Origin: Alcanivorax sp.
GTDB taxonomy: Bacteria > Pseudomonadota > Gammaproteobacteria > Pseudomonadales > Alcanivoracaceae
Length of the DNA: 34,746 bases
Reading direction: 5' to 3'
Assembly: GCA_022449455.1 (NCBI GenBank)
Contig: JAKUPL010000035.1
Span: 1-34,746 of the forward strand
Shown here in pieces: positions 7,572 through 16,198 of this stretch; within the stretch, counting starts at the first letter, position 1, and every line of letters begins with the position of its first letter. Below the pieces are notes generated by a model, which was not told where the DNA came from, did no database searches, and saw only the letters and a list, made by a program, of their open reading frames with translations. Position numbers and translations under genes: made by a program.

Positions 7572-9209
7572 CTAGCGACGCCGGCGCAACGCACCCAGCC
7601 CGGCCAGCACCAACGCCAGCCACAGGCCCGCGGCACCGCCGCCACCCCCGCCACCGCCGCCGCTTTCTTCACCGCGGGCGCTCTCCGCGCCGGCCCGGGC
7701 CGGGGTCACGAAAGCGGTGGTATCCCCGGCGGGGAAGTCGCCCGCCGCGTTGCCCGCGCTCATGAACACCCGGCCGTCACCGGCGCCCTGCAGCGCCAGG
7801 GTGCGCGAGGTGGTGACGCCACGGGTCAGGTCGCCCAGGTCACAGCGCACCGTCGCCCCGGCCACGCAGCCCTCCGGCAGCGATTGCCAGTCCCAGCCGT
7901 CCGGCAGCCGGAAATCCACCCAGGCGCGGGGCGCGTCCCGGTGGGTAGCCTGGTTGGTGACCGTGGCGGTGACCCGCACCGCGCCGCCGGCGCGCACCGT
8001 GGTGGCCTCCAGTTTCAGGTCCGGCTGGTCGGAGAACACCACGCTCAGGCGTTCCTCATTGGCGGTGTAGTAATCGTGCTCGTCGCTGATCGGTACGATG
8101 CGCGCCAGACCGGCCACCGCGCCGGCGCCGGTATGGGTCAGGTGCAGGCGATGGATCTGGCCGCTGGCGCCGGTGTCCAGGTTGTTCCAGCCCTGGCACA
8201 GGTTGTAACCGGTCTGCTCACGGCAATTCAGATCGTCGGCCCAGACGTTCAATCCGCCCTGATGGTCGATGCGCAGGCCCACACCCCGGGCGGCGTTGAC
8301 CAGGCTGCGGTTGCTGATGCGCGTCTCCAGGGTCAGGGTCTGGCCGGGGCCGGCGTACAGGGCGCCGCCGGCGGTTTCACTCTCCAGATCCACCATGGCC
8401 CCGCCGGAAGTGCGTTCGATCCAGTTCAGATAGGCGCTGACCCGGGTGTACACCGCTGGCACGCCGGAGGCGCACTGCTTGGCCCCGTAGCTGGTGACGC
8501 CGGCCAGCCAGGTCCGGTCGCCGTCCCGATAGACCAGCGGCCCGCCACTGTCGCCCCGGCAGGTGTCCTGATCCACGCCGGCCACCGGATTCATCTCCCC
8601 GGCGCACAGCTGGCCGCCGCCCAGGTTGTTCCAGTGACGGGCGCACTGGGAGGGGCTGACGTAGTCCAGATCCGCCTGTTGCAGCAGCGTGGACATGGAG
8701 GTGTTTTCGGTCTGCCCCCAGCCCAGGGCACGCAGTGCCTCGTCCGGATTGCCCCGGCGCAGCCGCTCCATTTCCGCGTTCTTGGCCAGGTCCAGGGCCG
8801 CCTGGGCGGAGGGCGCTTCCAGTTCCAGCAGCGCCAGATCGTTCTGGTAGATGTCACTGCGATAGCCATCGTGCACGTGCACCGCGCGCACCGCGATGGT
8901 TTCCGCCGGAGTGGCGTAGCGGTTCAGGTGGCCCAGCGCCACGAATAAAGTACCAGCGTCGAAATCCACGCCGTTGGTCCGCACGCAGTGTGCGGCGGTC
9001 AGCACCCAGCGCGGCGCCACCAGGGCACCGCCGCAGCGGGTGCCGGCGTAATTGGCATTGCCGGACAGGCTGCGCTTGACCTCCACCATCCAGGACGGTG
9101 CGCGGCTGACGTCCTCGCCGCCGATGATGCGGGGGGTGGCCTCGGCGGCGGCCGCGACCCCCGCGTACAAGTTGACCAGCAAACCGATTACGAGAAATGA
9201 ATGACGCAT
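7572..9209 (-). CDS. Secreted trypsin-like serine protease with GlyGly-CTERM tail
   Basis: The 545-residue protein has a signal peptide, then an S1 protease domain that starts after the activation site R27-IIGG. The triad is visible: H74 in TAAHC, D124 in NDLALLE and S221 in GDSGGP. D215, six residues before the Ser, predicts trypsin-like cleavage after Arg/Lys. Residues about 270-505 look like beta-rich domains. The end is a Gly-rich stretch, one hydrophobic helix and RRRR: the GlyGly-CTERM sorting signal recognised by rhombosortase, usually on type II-secreted proteins. So it is probably exported by the T2SS and processed at the surface. It converges with the YiiX-like gene with only 7 bp between the stops. 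Confidence 0.92.
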   Translation of the reverse strand: MRHSFLVIGLLVNLYAGVAAAAEATPRIIGGEDVSRAPSWMVEVKRSLSGNANYAGTRCGGALVAPRWVLTAAHCVRTNGVDFDAGTLFVALGHLNRYATPAETIAVRAVHVHDGYRSDIYQNDLALLELEAPSAQAALDLAKNAEMERLRRGNPDEALRALGWGQTENTSMSTLLQQADLDYVSPSQCARHWNNLGGGQLCAGEMNPVAGVDQDTCRGDSGGPLVYRDGDRTWLAGVTSYGAKQCASGVPAVYTRVSAYLNWIERTSGGAMVDLESETAGGALYAGPGQTLTLETRISNRSLVNAARGVGLRIDHQGGLNVWADDLNCREQTGYNLCQGWNNLDTGASGQIHRLHLTHTGAGAVAGLARIVPISDEHDYYTANEERLSVVFSDQPDLKLEATTVRAGGAVRVTATVTNQATHRDAPRAWVDFRLPDGWDWQSLPEGCVAGATVRCDLGDLTRGVTTSRTLALQGAGDGRVFMSAGNAAGDFPAGDTTAFVTPARAGAESARGEESGGGGGGGGGAAGLWLALVLAGLGALRRRR

Positions 9210-9410
9210 GACGATCCCACCTACCCCTATATTCGTACGGAGCGGATACTAGAGGGGGCGGGACGTGAAAGACCATACTCACGCCTTAATATTAATAAGC
9301 CATCATTCTTATTTGTGAACGAATCGGTACGTCATTCGGGCCTGACGCACAGCAAAAATTGGCAAAATATGCAATTAGCGGCAATGAATGCCGCGAATGG
9401 ATCGGAGCCG
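9210..9410. other. AT-rich upstream region of the protease gene
   Basis: This stretch is much richer in A/T than the rest and contains the palindrome TTAATATTAA (9286-9295). Read on the minus strand it is the upstream region of the protease gene, whose own RBS-like AGGTGGGA lies before the ATG at 9209. A promoter is likely here, but no pair of -35/-10 boxes stands out. An open frame on the plus strand crosses it without a ribosome site or protein-like composition. Confidence 0.4.
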
Positions 9411-9484
9411 GCAGGAGCGGTCGTCCGACCGCGAGGGGAAGGCTTCGGAGGCAGGAAATCGCGGTGGAACCACCGCTCCTGCAG
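9411..9484. repeat. Pair of REP-like hairpins in inverted orientation
   Basis: GCAGGAGCGG...CCGCGA at 9411-9432 forms a stem CGGTCG-TC-CGACCG. The same kind of unit reads on the opposite strand at 9459-9484, with a 7-bp stem GCGGTGG-AA-CCACCGC. The flanking GCAGGAGCGG and TCGCGG match the style of pseudomonad REP sequences, which often occur as head-to-tail or inverted pairs in intergenic DNA. No REP-associated transposase gene is present in the window. The pair lies between the protease promoter region and the 3' end of sodC. Confidence 0.75.
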
Positions 9485-9502
9485 CTAAGGTGAACAGGAC
9501 TG

Positions 9503-9529
9503 TGCAGGAACGGTGGTTGCGCCGCGATG
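9503..9529 (+). repeat. Third, decayed REP-like unit
   Basis: TGCAGGAACGGTGG..CCGCGATGG resembles the REP units just upstream (GCAGGAGCGG...CCGCGA) but the stem is imperfect (CGGTG against CGCCG, one wobble pair). It ends about 10 bp before the stop codon of sodC and could serve as part of its 3' end. It is best seen as a diverged third copy of the same element. Confidence 0.55.
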
Positions 9530-9539
9530 GGGAGCGATA

Positions 9540-10067
9540 TCAGTCGGGCACGACCCCACAGGCCACGCGGGCCCCGCCGCCGCCCAGGGGCTTGGGCTGG
9601 TCGGAGTAGTTATCGCCGCCGGCGTGAATCATCACCGCCCGGCCTTCCAGATCGTCCATGTCCAGGCGCGGCGCCAGGACCGGGATGGTGGCGTTGCCGT
9701 CGGCGTCCACGTACAGCGCCGGCAGGTCGCCCAGGTGACCGTCACCCCAGGGGGTGCCGTGGTGGCCGGTTTCTTCCGGATCGTAGTGACCACCGGCGGC
9801 CGCCGCCGCGGTCATCTTGCCGTCCTTCTCGGCGGGCTCGCAGGAGGCGTTCTGGTGCACATGGAAACCGTGAGCGCCCTGCTCCAACCCCTTCAGCTCC
9901 GGGGTGAACACCAGGCCGTGGTCACTTTCCGTGACGGTGACCTGCCCCACCCGTTCGCCGACACCGTCCGCGCTCACCGCATGCAGAGGAATGCTGGTGG
10001 CGGCGTGGCCGGCGCCGGCCACGGCGGCGGTGAGCAGGCCCAGGGCGAAACGTTGATGAATGCGCAT
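9540..10067 (-). CDS. sodC: Periplasmic Cu/Zn superoxide dismutase
   Basis: The 175-residue product has a cleavable signal peptide ending near GAGHA and a full Cu/Zn-SOD domain. Metal ligands are visible: HGFHVHQ (copper), GGHYDP and [15 protein letters not shown] (bridging and zinc His plus the zinc Asp), and [11 protein letters not shown] (last copper His). The conserved Cys pair is in NASCEP and RVACGV. It converts superoxide to peroxide and oxygen in the periplasm. The start at 10067 is chosen because AAGGAG lies 8 bases upstream and the signal peptide begins there; an in-frame ATG 24 bases earlier has neither. It is divergent from katE, which removes the peroxide formed. Confidence 0.95.
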   Translation of the reverse strand: MRIHQRFALGLLTAAVAGAGHAATSIPLHAVSADGVGERVGQVTVTESDHGLVFTPELKGLEQGAHGFHVHQNASCEPAEKDGKMTAAAAAGGHYDPEETGHHGTPWGDGHLGDLPALYVDADGNATIPVLAPRLDMDDLEGRAVMIHAGGDNYSDQPKPLGGGGARVACGVVPD

Positions 10068-10448
10068 TGTGTTGCTCCTTGTCAGTGACATCGGTCCATC
10101 CTCTTCCCGAGGCGTGGTGTCCCTGTTGTAACGCGCCGTTCATTCGGAGACCAGCGATGAACCCGGCCCAAAAGCGTTTTTTTAGTTTTTTACGTTCCGT
10201 CCCGGGAATCGGGAGACAGGGGGAAGGCGGACCCGCCGGTAGGGGAAAACCCGTACTGAAAGCGGTTTTTTATTCCTTGTCGCGATGAAAAAGCGCTTTA
10301 AAAAAACGTAAGGAAATCAGGAAATATATTGGAGCCGGCCCGTCCATCCCCAAGCCTCCGTGAGGGGCTTGTGAACGCCATCAACACGGCCCTAGGCTGT
10401 CCACTCCCAAGGAGCGGTAATGGCAAGCAACCCGCAGCAGGAGGCAGC
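10068..10448. other. Divergent sodC-katE intergenic region
   Basis: About 380 bp between two oxidative-stress genes that point away from each other. The right half has several A/T-rich runs and the palindrome AAAGCGCTTT (10290-10299), in contrast with the GC-rich surroundings, so the katE promoter most likely lies there. AAATATAT at about 10322-10329 is a possible -10 region. I cannot assign an OxyR, Fur or stationary-phase sigma site with confidence. AGGAGG at 10439 serves as the katE ribosome site. Confidence 0.4.
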
Positions 10449-12554
10449 ATGGCCAGGAAGTCAGCCCAGTCCGAATTGAAAGCCGCCAAACTCGGCGACC
10501 AGAAAATCCAGCGCGGCCACGGCGGCGAAACTCATCAGGTTCAGGCCGGCGATACCCCGCCGCTCACCACCCGCCAGGGCGTGCCGGTAGCCGACAATCA
10601 GAACTCTCTGCGTATCGGTGAACGGGGCCCCGGCGCGCTGGAGGATTTTCATTTCCGCGAGAAACTGTTCCATTTCGATCATGAGCGCATTCCCGAGCGG
10701 GTGGTGCATGCCCGCGGCTTCGGCGCCCATGGCTTCTTTGAATGCTATGAATCGCTGAGCGACATCACCCGCGCCGATCCCTTTAAAAAGAAGGGCCAGC
10801 GCACCCCGGCGTTCGTCCGTTTCTCCACCGTGGCCGGCAACAAGGGCTCCGGCGATCTGGCCCGTGACGTGCGCGGCTTCGCCGTCAAACTCTATACCCA
10901 GGAAGGCAACTGGGATCTGGTCGGCAACAACATCCCGGTGTTCTTTATCCAGGACGCCATCAAGTTTCCCGATCTGATCCATGCCGCCAAGCAGGAACCG
11001 GACCGGGGCTTTCCCCAGGCGCAGACCGCCCACGACAACTTCTGGGATTTCCTGTCGCTGACCCCGGAAAGCATGCACATGGCCATGTGGATCATGTCCG
11101 ATCGCACCATTCCCCGCTCCTTCCGCTTCATGGAGGGGTTCGGCGTGCACACCTTCCGGCTGGTCAACGCGGACGGCGAGTCCCGCTTCGTGAAATTTCA
11201 CTGGAAGCCGAAGCTGGGACTGCAGTCGGTGGTCTGGAACGAGGCGCTGAAAATCAACGGCGCGGATCCGGACTTCCACCGCCGCGATCTGTGGGGCGCC
11301 ATCGAAGCCGGCGACTACCCGGAATGGGAGCTGGGCATGCAGATTTTCGACGAAGCGTTCGCGGACCGTTTCGAATTCGACGTGCTGGACCCCACCAAGA
11401 TCATTCCGGAAGAGCAGGTGCCGATCACGCCGGTGGGCCGGCTGGTGCTGGACCGCAACGTGGACAATTTCTTCCAGGAAACCGAGCAGGTGGCGTTCTG
11501 CACCCAGAACGTAGTGCCCGGCATCGACTTCACCAACGATCCGCTGCTGCAGGGGCGTAACTTTTCCTATCTGGATACCCAGCTCAAGCGGCTGGGCGGC
11601 CCCAACTTCACCGACATTCCGGTGAACGCGCCGAAGTGCCCGTTCCACACCCTGATGCAGGACGGCCACATGTCCATGCACAACCCCAAGGGCCGCGTCA
11701 ACTATGAGCCCAACTCCTGGGACCGGGAGGCGGCCGGCCCGCGGGAGGATCCGGACCAGGGCTACCGCAGCTTTCCCGCCGAGGAGGCCGGCGCCAAGCG
11801 GCGGCTGCGCCCGGAAAGCTTCGCCGACCATTACAGTCAGGCGCGCCAGTTCTATCTGAGCCAGACCGAGGTGGAACAGGGCCACATCATCGATGCCTTC
11901 GTGTTTGAACTGAGCAAGGTGGAAACGCCGCCGATCCGCGCCCGCATCGTTTCCCACCTCCGCAACATCGACGGCGGCCTGGCGCAAGGCGTGGCCAACG
12001 GGCTGCGCATCGACCCGCTGCCGGAGCCGGCGGAAGCCGCCCAGCCCACCCGCGAGGATCTGCCGCGCTCCACGCCGCTGAGCATCGTGCTCAATCAGCC
12101 GGGCCGCTTCACCGGCCGCAAGCTGGGCGTGCTGGTCAGCGACGGCGCCGACAGCAAGATTCTCACCGCCCTGGAGAAGGCCGCTCTGGCGGAAGGGGCC
12201 CGGGTGGCTTACGTGGCGCCCGCCATCGGCGGGGTCCGCACCAGCGACGGCGACTGGCTGGAAGCGGACGAGAAAATCGACGGCGGCCCCTCGGTGCTGT
12301 TCGACGCGGTGGCCCTGGTGGTCAGCGAGGACGGTGCCCGGGAGCTGGCCGGCCTGCCGCCGGCCCGGGATTTCGTCAGCGACGCCCTGGCCCACAAGAA
12401 GTACATCGGCTTCACCAGCGCGGCGGTGCCGCTACTGGATCTGTCCGGCCCGGACGGCGCCGGCACCCAGGGGGTGCTGCCGCTGGACGACGCCGCCGAC
12501 GCCGCCCGCTTTCTGGAGGCCTGCGGAGCGCTGCGCTGCTGGGACCGGGCCTGA
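10449..12554 (+). CDS. katE: Large-subunit catalase, HPII type
   Basis: The 701-residue size and layout are those of clade 2 large catalases. An N-terminal arm leads to the catalase core with the distal His H87 in [12 protein letters not shown], the distal Asn in [17 protein letters not shown] and the proximal haem ligand Tyr374 in [10 protein letters not shown]. The extra C-terminal flavodoxin/class I amidotransferase-like domain follows from about residue 555 ([13 protein letters not shown]). It breaks down hydrogen peroxide in the cytoplasm. The start at 10449 follows AGGAGG; the frame is open further upstream but without a ribosome site or conserved sequence. Only 3 bp separate its stop from the first Alternative Complex III gene, which is unusual for katE and suggests co-transcription with the respiratory genes. 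Confidence 0.95.
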   Translation: MARKSAQSELKAAKLGDQKIQRGHGGETHQVQAGDTPPLTTRQGVPVADNQNSLRIGERGPGALEDFHFREKLFHFDHERIPERVVHARGFGAHGFFECYESLSDITRADPFKKKGQRTPAFVRFSTVAGNKGSGDLARDVRGFAVKLYTQEGNWDLVGNNIPVFFIQDAIKFPDLIHAAKQEPDRGFPQAQTAHDNFWDFLSLTPESMHMAMWIMSDRTIPRSFRFMEGFGVHTFRLVNADGESRFVKFHWKPKLGLQSVVWNEALKINGADPDFHRRDLWGAIEAGDYPEWELGMQIFDEAFADRFEFDVLDPTKIIPEEQVPITPVGRLVLDRNVDNFFQETEQVAFCTQNVVPGIDFTNDPLLQGRNFSYLDTQLKRLGGPNFTDIPVNAPKCPFHTLMQDGHMSMHNPKGRVNYEPNSWDREAAGPREDPDQGYRSFPAEEAGAKRRLRPESFADHYSQARQFYLSQTEVEQGHIIDAFVFELSKVETPPIRARIVSHLRNIDGGLAQGVANGLRIDPLPEPAEAAQPTREDLPRSTPLSIVLNQPGRFTGRKLGVLVSDGADSKILTALEKAALAEGARVAYVAPAIGGVRTSDGDWLEADEKIDGGPSVLFDAVALVVSEDGARELAGLPPARDFVSDALAHKKYIGFTSAAVPLLDLSGPDGAGTQGVLPLDDAADAARFLEACGALRCWDRA

Positions 12555-12557
12555 CCG

Positions 12558-13223
12558 ATGCCGCAGATATTCAGGCCCGGGGCCAATGCCCTGACCTGGA
12601 TGGTGCTGGCGCTGGCGGCGCTGCTGCTGGTGGCCCTGGTGGTGGTGGCGGCGGGCTATTACCGCTCGCCCTACTACAGCCAGATCGGCGACCGGCCGGC
12701 GCAGCCGGTGCCGTTCAGCCATAAGCACCATGTGGGCGAGCTGGGCCTGGATTGTCGTTATTGCCACACCGGCGTGACGCAAAGCGACTTCGCCGGCGTG
12801 CCGGAAAGCGAGGTCTGCATGACCTGCCACTCCCAGCTGTGGACCGACGCGGAAATGCTGGCGCCGGTGCGCGACAGCCTGCGCGACGGCGAGCCCCTGC
12901 ACTGGCAGCGGGTTCACGACCTGCCCGACTACGTGCGCTTCAGCCACAGTGGGCACGTCAACCATGGGGTGCCCTGCGAGGCCTGCCACGGCCGCGTGGA
13001 CCGGGAGCCGCTGACCACCAAGCGGGAAACCCTGTTCATGCAATTCTGCCTGGACTGCCACCGCAACCCGGGGCCGCGACTGCGGCCGCCTGGGGCGGTG
13101 TTCGAAATGGGCTGGGCGCCGGAGGCCGGCACCGACCGGGACGCCCTGGGCGATCGCCTGACGGCCCGCTACCACACGCCTTCCACGGACCGGCTCACGG
13201 ACTGCAGCCTATGTCATCAATGA
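12558..13223 (+). CDS. actA: Alternative Complex III pentahaem cytochrome c, ActA
   Basis: The 221-residue protein has one N-terminal membrane helix (about 13-34), then five CxxCH haem c sites at residues 66-70, 87-91, 140-144, 164-168 and 216-220, the number known for ActA. The last motif is at the extreme C-terminus, CSLCHQ. Anchored in the inner membrane with haems in the periplasm, it should pass electrons from the quinol-oxidising core of Alternative Complex III to the ActE cytochrome or to the oxidase. It begins 3 bp after katE with only a weak ribosome site, so its translation may be coupled to katE. Its end overlaps the start of actB. Confidence 0.93.
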   Translation: MPQIFRPGANALTWMVLALAALLLVALVVVAAGYYRSPYYSQIGDRPAQPVPFSHKHHVGELGLDCRYCHTGVTQSDFAGVPESEVCMTCHSQLWTDAEMLAPVRDSLRDGEPLHWQRVHDLPDYVRFSHSGHVNHGVPCEACHGRVDREPLTTKRETLFMQFCLDCHRNPGPRLRPPGAVFEMGWAPEAGTDRDALGDRLTARYHTPSTDRLTDCSLCHQ

Positions 13224-16198
13224 TCGCCCGGGAGAACGACGCGGAAGTCGCCGCCCTGCGCCGGGCCCTGGGGCAACGGCGCGGTCGCGATTACTGGCGC
13301 AGCCTGGAGGAGTTCGCCGACACCCCGGCGTTTCAGCGCCTGATCGAGGAAGACTTCCCGCGTCTGGCGCCGCTCTGGGAGGGCCGCGTCACCCGGCGCG
13401 GCCTGCTCGGGCTGATGGCCGCCTCCCTGGCCCTGGGCGGCCTCACCGCCTGCGGCCCGCAGCCTCCGGAACAGATCGCGCCCTACACCCGGCGCCCGGA
13501 GGACCTGCTGCCCGGCCGGCCACGCTGGTACGCCTCCACCCTGCCCCTGGACGGCTACGCCCGCGGGGTGCTGGTGAAAACCTTCGAGGGCCGGCCGGTG
13601 AAGATCGAGGGCAATCCGGAACACCCGGCCAGCCTGGGCGCCACCGACAGCATCGCCCAGGCGGAGCTCCTCGGCCTCTATGACCCGGACCGCTCCCGCA
13701 CGATCCGCTACCGGGGCAGCGCCAGCAGCCAGGGCGCCTTTCTCGAACAGCTGGACCGCCGGCGCTCGCGCTGGGCGCGGGAGGGCGGCCTGTGCCTGCT
13801 CACCGGCCCGCTCACCTCGCCCAGCCAGCGGGCGCTGATCGAGCGGCTGCGCCGCCGCTACCCGGAACTGCGCTGGTACCGCCACGCGCCGCTGGACGGC
13901 GCCGGCGACCCGGATCCGCGGCCGGCGGTGCGCTACCGGCTGGACCGGGCCCGGGTGATTCTCGACCTGGACGCGGACTGTCTGGACCAGGGCCCGGCCA
14001 AGCTGGTGCACGCCCGCCATGTCATGGGCCGGCGCCACCCGGACCCGCAACGCCAGGACCACGGCCTGCCCAACCGACTCTACTGCGTGGAAAGCACCCC
14101 CTCGGTCACCGGCGCCAGCAGTGACCATCGGCTGCCGCTGGCGGCGCCGGACGTGCCGCTGTTCGCCGCCGCCCTGGGCCGGCGTCTGGGGGTGCCGGGG
14201 CTGGCCGGCGCTGGGGATCCCGCCGGGGTGGACCCGGCTTGGCTGGACGCGCTGGCCGACGACCTGCGCCAGGCCGGCGACGGCGCCGCGGTGATTCCCG
14301 GCCGTGCCCAGCCCGCCGCCCTGCACCGCCTTGCGCTGGCCCTCAACCAGCAGCTGGGCGCGGTGGGCCACACCGTGCTGCCGGCGCCGCCGCTGGCGCC
14401 GGCGGACGGCGATCTGCCGGCGTTGGCGGAAGCCATCAACCAGGGCCGGGTGGACGGCCTGTTGATGCTCGACACCAACCCGGTGTACAGCGCCCCGGGG
14501 GCGCTGGAGTTCGCCGACCGGCTGGCGCGGGTGCCGTTCAGCGTGCACCTGGGGCAGTACCACGACGAAACCGGGCGCGCCGCCCTCTGGCACCTGCCCG
14601 CCGCCCATCCCCTGGAACGCTGGGACGACGCCCGCGCCTTCGACGGCACCGCCAGCGTGCTGCAGCCCACCATCGTGCCCCTGTTCGGCGGCTTCAGCGC
14701 CCAGCAGGTGCTGGCCGCCTTCGACGGCGACTACCGCGCCGACGCCCGCGAGCTGGTGCGCGCCCACTGGCGCCGCCAGTGGCCGGACGACGACTTCGAG
14801 GGCCGCTGGCGGGCGGCCCTGCAGCGTGGCTGGATCGAGGAAGCGCCCGCCGCGCCGGCGGCCCTGCCGATGCCCACGGACCTCACCGCGCCGGTGGCCG
14901 CCGACCACGGTCTGGTGCTGCAGTGGCGGGCGGACCCGGCGCTGCACGACGGCCACTACGCCAACAACGGCTGGCTGCAGGAGCTGCCGCGCCCGCTCAC
15001 CAAGCTGACCTGGGACGGCGCCGCGCTGATCGCCCCGGCGCTGGCCGCGGAGAAGGGCCTGCGGCGGGGCCAGCACGTGATCCTGGAGCGAGATGGCCGG
15101 CGTCTGGAAGTGCCGGTGTGGATCCAGCCCGGCCAGCCGCCCCGGGCGGTGACCCTGTATCTGGGCCAGGGGCGCACGGCGGTGGGCCGGGTGGGCGACG
15201 GCGTCGGCGTCAACGCCTATCGCCTGATGCCGGCCTCCGGCGCCCTGCAGGCCGGCGGCCTGAGCCTGCTGCGCACCGACCGGTTCAGCGAGCTGGCCGA
15301 CACCCAGCAGCACCATCGGGTGGAAGGCCGCGACGTGCTCAAGGAAACCGACCTGGACGGGTTCCTGGAGGACCCGGCGTTCGCCCGGCCGGCGCACCCG
15401 GAACCACCCCCGTCCCTGTATCCGGAGTGGGACTATCCGGGCCACGCCTGGGGCATGAGCATCAATCTGAACAGCTGCACCGGTTGCAACGCCTGCGTCA
15501 CCGCCTGCCAGGCGGAAAACAACATTCCCATCGTCGGTGCCGAGGAGGTGCGGCGCGGCCACGAGATGCACTGGATCCGCGTGGACCGCTATTTTCAGGG
15601 CCCCGCCGAGGCGCCGGAAACGCGCTTCCAGCCGGTGCCCTGCATGCACTGTGAAAAAGCGCCCTGCGAATACGTGTGCCCGGTGGAAGCCACCCAGCAC
15701 AACAGCGAGGGCCTCAACGACATGGTCTACAACCGCTGCGTGGGCACCCGCTACTGTTCACAGAACTGCCCCTACAAGGTGCGGCGCTTCAACTGGTACC
15801 ACTACACCGACACCGCCGCCAAACTGGCCACCCCGGCGGCGGCCCACAACCCGGACGTGACGGTGCGCAGCCGGGGCGTGATGGAGAAATGCACCTACTG
15901 CGTGCAGCGCATCAATCAGGCGGAAGCGGACGCCCGCAACGCGGGCCGGCCACTGCGCGACGGCGAACTGAAGACCGCCTGCCAGCAGGTCTGTCCCACC
16001 GGCGCCATCGAATTCGGCGATCTCAACGATCCGCGCAGCGCCGTGTCCCGGGCCAAGGCCAGCGTGCTTGATTACGCCATGCTCGGCGAACTCAATACCC
16101 GGCCGCGCACCACCTACCAGGCGGAGGTGCGTAACCCCAACCCGGCGATCCGCGAACACCGCGACCCCGCACCGAACGACCCGGAGGCGCCGGCATGA
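13220..16198 (+). CDS. actB: Alternative Complex III Fe-S/molybdopterin-like subunit, ActB
   Basis: The 992-residue protein begins with a soluble arm and a Tat-like signal, TRRGLLGLMAASLALGGL with RR at 59-60. This runs into a lipobox-like LTAC (C78). A long domain related to molybdopterin oxidoreductases follows to about residue 720, then an iron-sulfur domain with four Cys groups: CTGCNACVTAC (from C753), CMHCEKAPCEYVCP, RYCSQNCP with CTYC, and CQQVCP. In known Alternative Complex III the first domain has lost its molybdenum cofactor and the Fe-S clusters form an electron wire. The start is placed at 13220, where ATGA overlaps the actA stop; ATG at 13211 is equally possible, as neither has a clear ribosome site. 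Its TGA overlaps the actC start. Confidence 0.93.
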   Translation: MIARENDAEVAALRRALGQRRGRDYWRSLEEFADTPAFQRLIEEDFPRLAPLWEGRVTRRGLLGLMAASLALGGLTACGPQPPEQIAPYTRRPEDLLPGRPRWYASTLPLDGYARGVLVKTFEGRPVKIEGNPEHPASLGATDSIAQAELLGLYDPDRSRTIRYRGSASSQGAFLEQLDRRRSRWAREGGLCLLTGPLTSPSQRALIERLRRRYPELRWYRHAPLDGAGDPDPRPAVRYRLDRARVILDLDADCLDQGPAKLVHARHVMGRRHPDPQRQDHGLPNRLYCVESTPSVTGASSDHRLPLAAPDVPLFAAALGRRLGVPGLAGAGDPAGVDPAWLDALADDLRQAGDGAAVIPGRAQPAALHRLALALNQQLGAVGHTVLPAPPLAPADGDLPALAEAINQGRVDGLLMLDTNPVYSAPGALEFADRLARVPFSVHLGQYHDETGRAALWHLPAAHPLERWDDARAFDGTASVLQPTIVPLFGGFSAQQVLAAFDGDYRADARELVRAHWRRQWPDDDFEGRWRAALQRGWIEEAPAAPAALPMPTDLTAPVAADHGLVLQWRADPALHDGHYANNGWLQELPRPLTKLTWDGAALIAPALAAEKGLRRGQHVILERDGRRLEVPVWIQPGQPPRAVTLYLGQGRTAVGRVGDGVGVNAYRLMPASGALQAGGLSLLRTDRFSELADTQQHHRVEGRDVLKETDLDGFLEDPAFARPAHPEPPPSLYPEWDYPGHAWGMSINLNSCTGCNACVTACQAENNIPIVGAEEVRRGHEMHWIRVDRYFQGPAEAPETRFQPVPCMHCEKAPCEYVCPVEATQHNSEGLNDMVYNRCVGTRYCSQNCPYKVRRFNWYHYTDTAAKLATPAAAHNPDVTVRSRGVMEKCTYCVQRINQAEADARNAGRPLRDGELKTACQQVCPTGAIEFGDLNDPRSAVSRAKASVLDYAMLGELNTRPRTTYQAEVRNPNPAIREHRDPAPNDPEAPA

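Noticed and set aside
9201-9488. A 95-codon plus-strand frame between the protease gene and sodC
   Set aside because: It runs through the protease start region and the REP hairpins, with no ribosome site and no protein-like sequence.
10285-10311. A possible 8-codon leader peptide MKKRFKKT upstream of katE
   Set aside because: No ribosome binding site and no attenuator-like structure next to it; an A-rich region easily gives such a frame by chance.
12752-13219. Much longer version of ActB starting inside actA
   Set aside because: The extension is an out-of-frame reading of actA, and the ActB-like sequence begins only at the actA stop.
14239-15654. Long frames on both strands inside actB
   Set aside because: Low-complexity Arg/Gly/Pro translations over a gene with clear Fe-S motifs; shadows of GC-rich codon usage.
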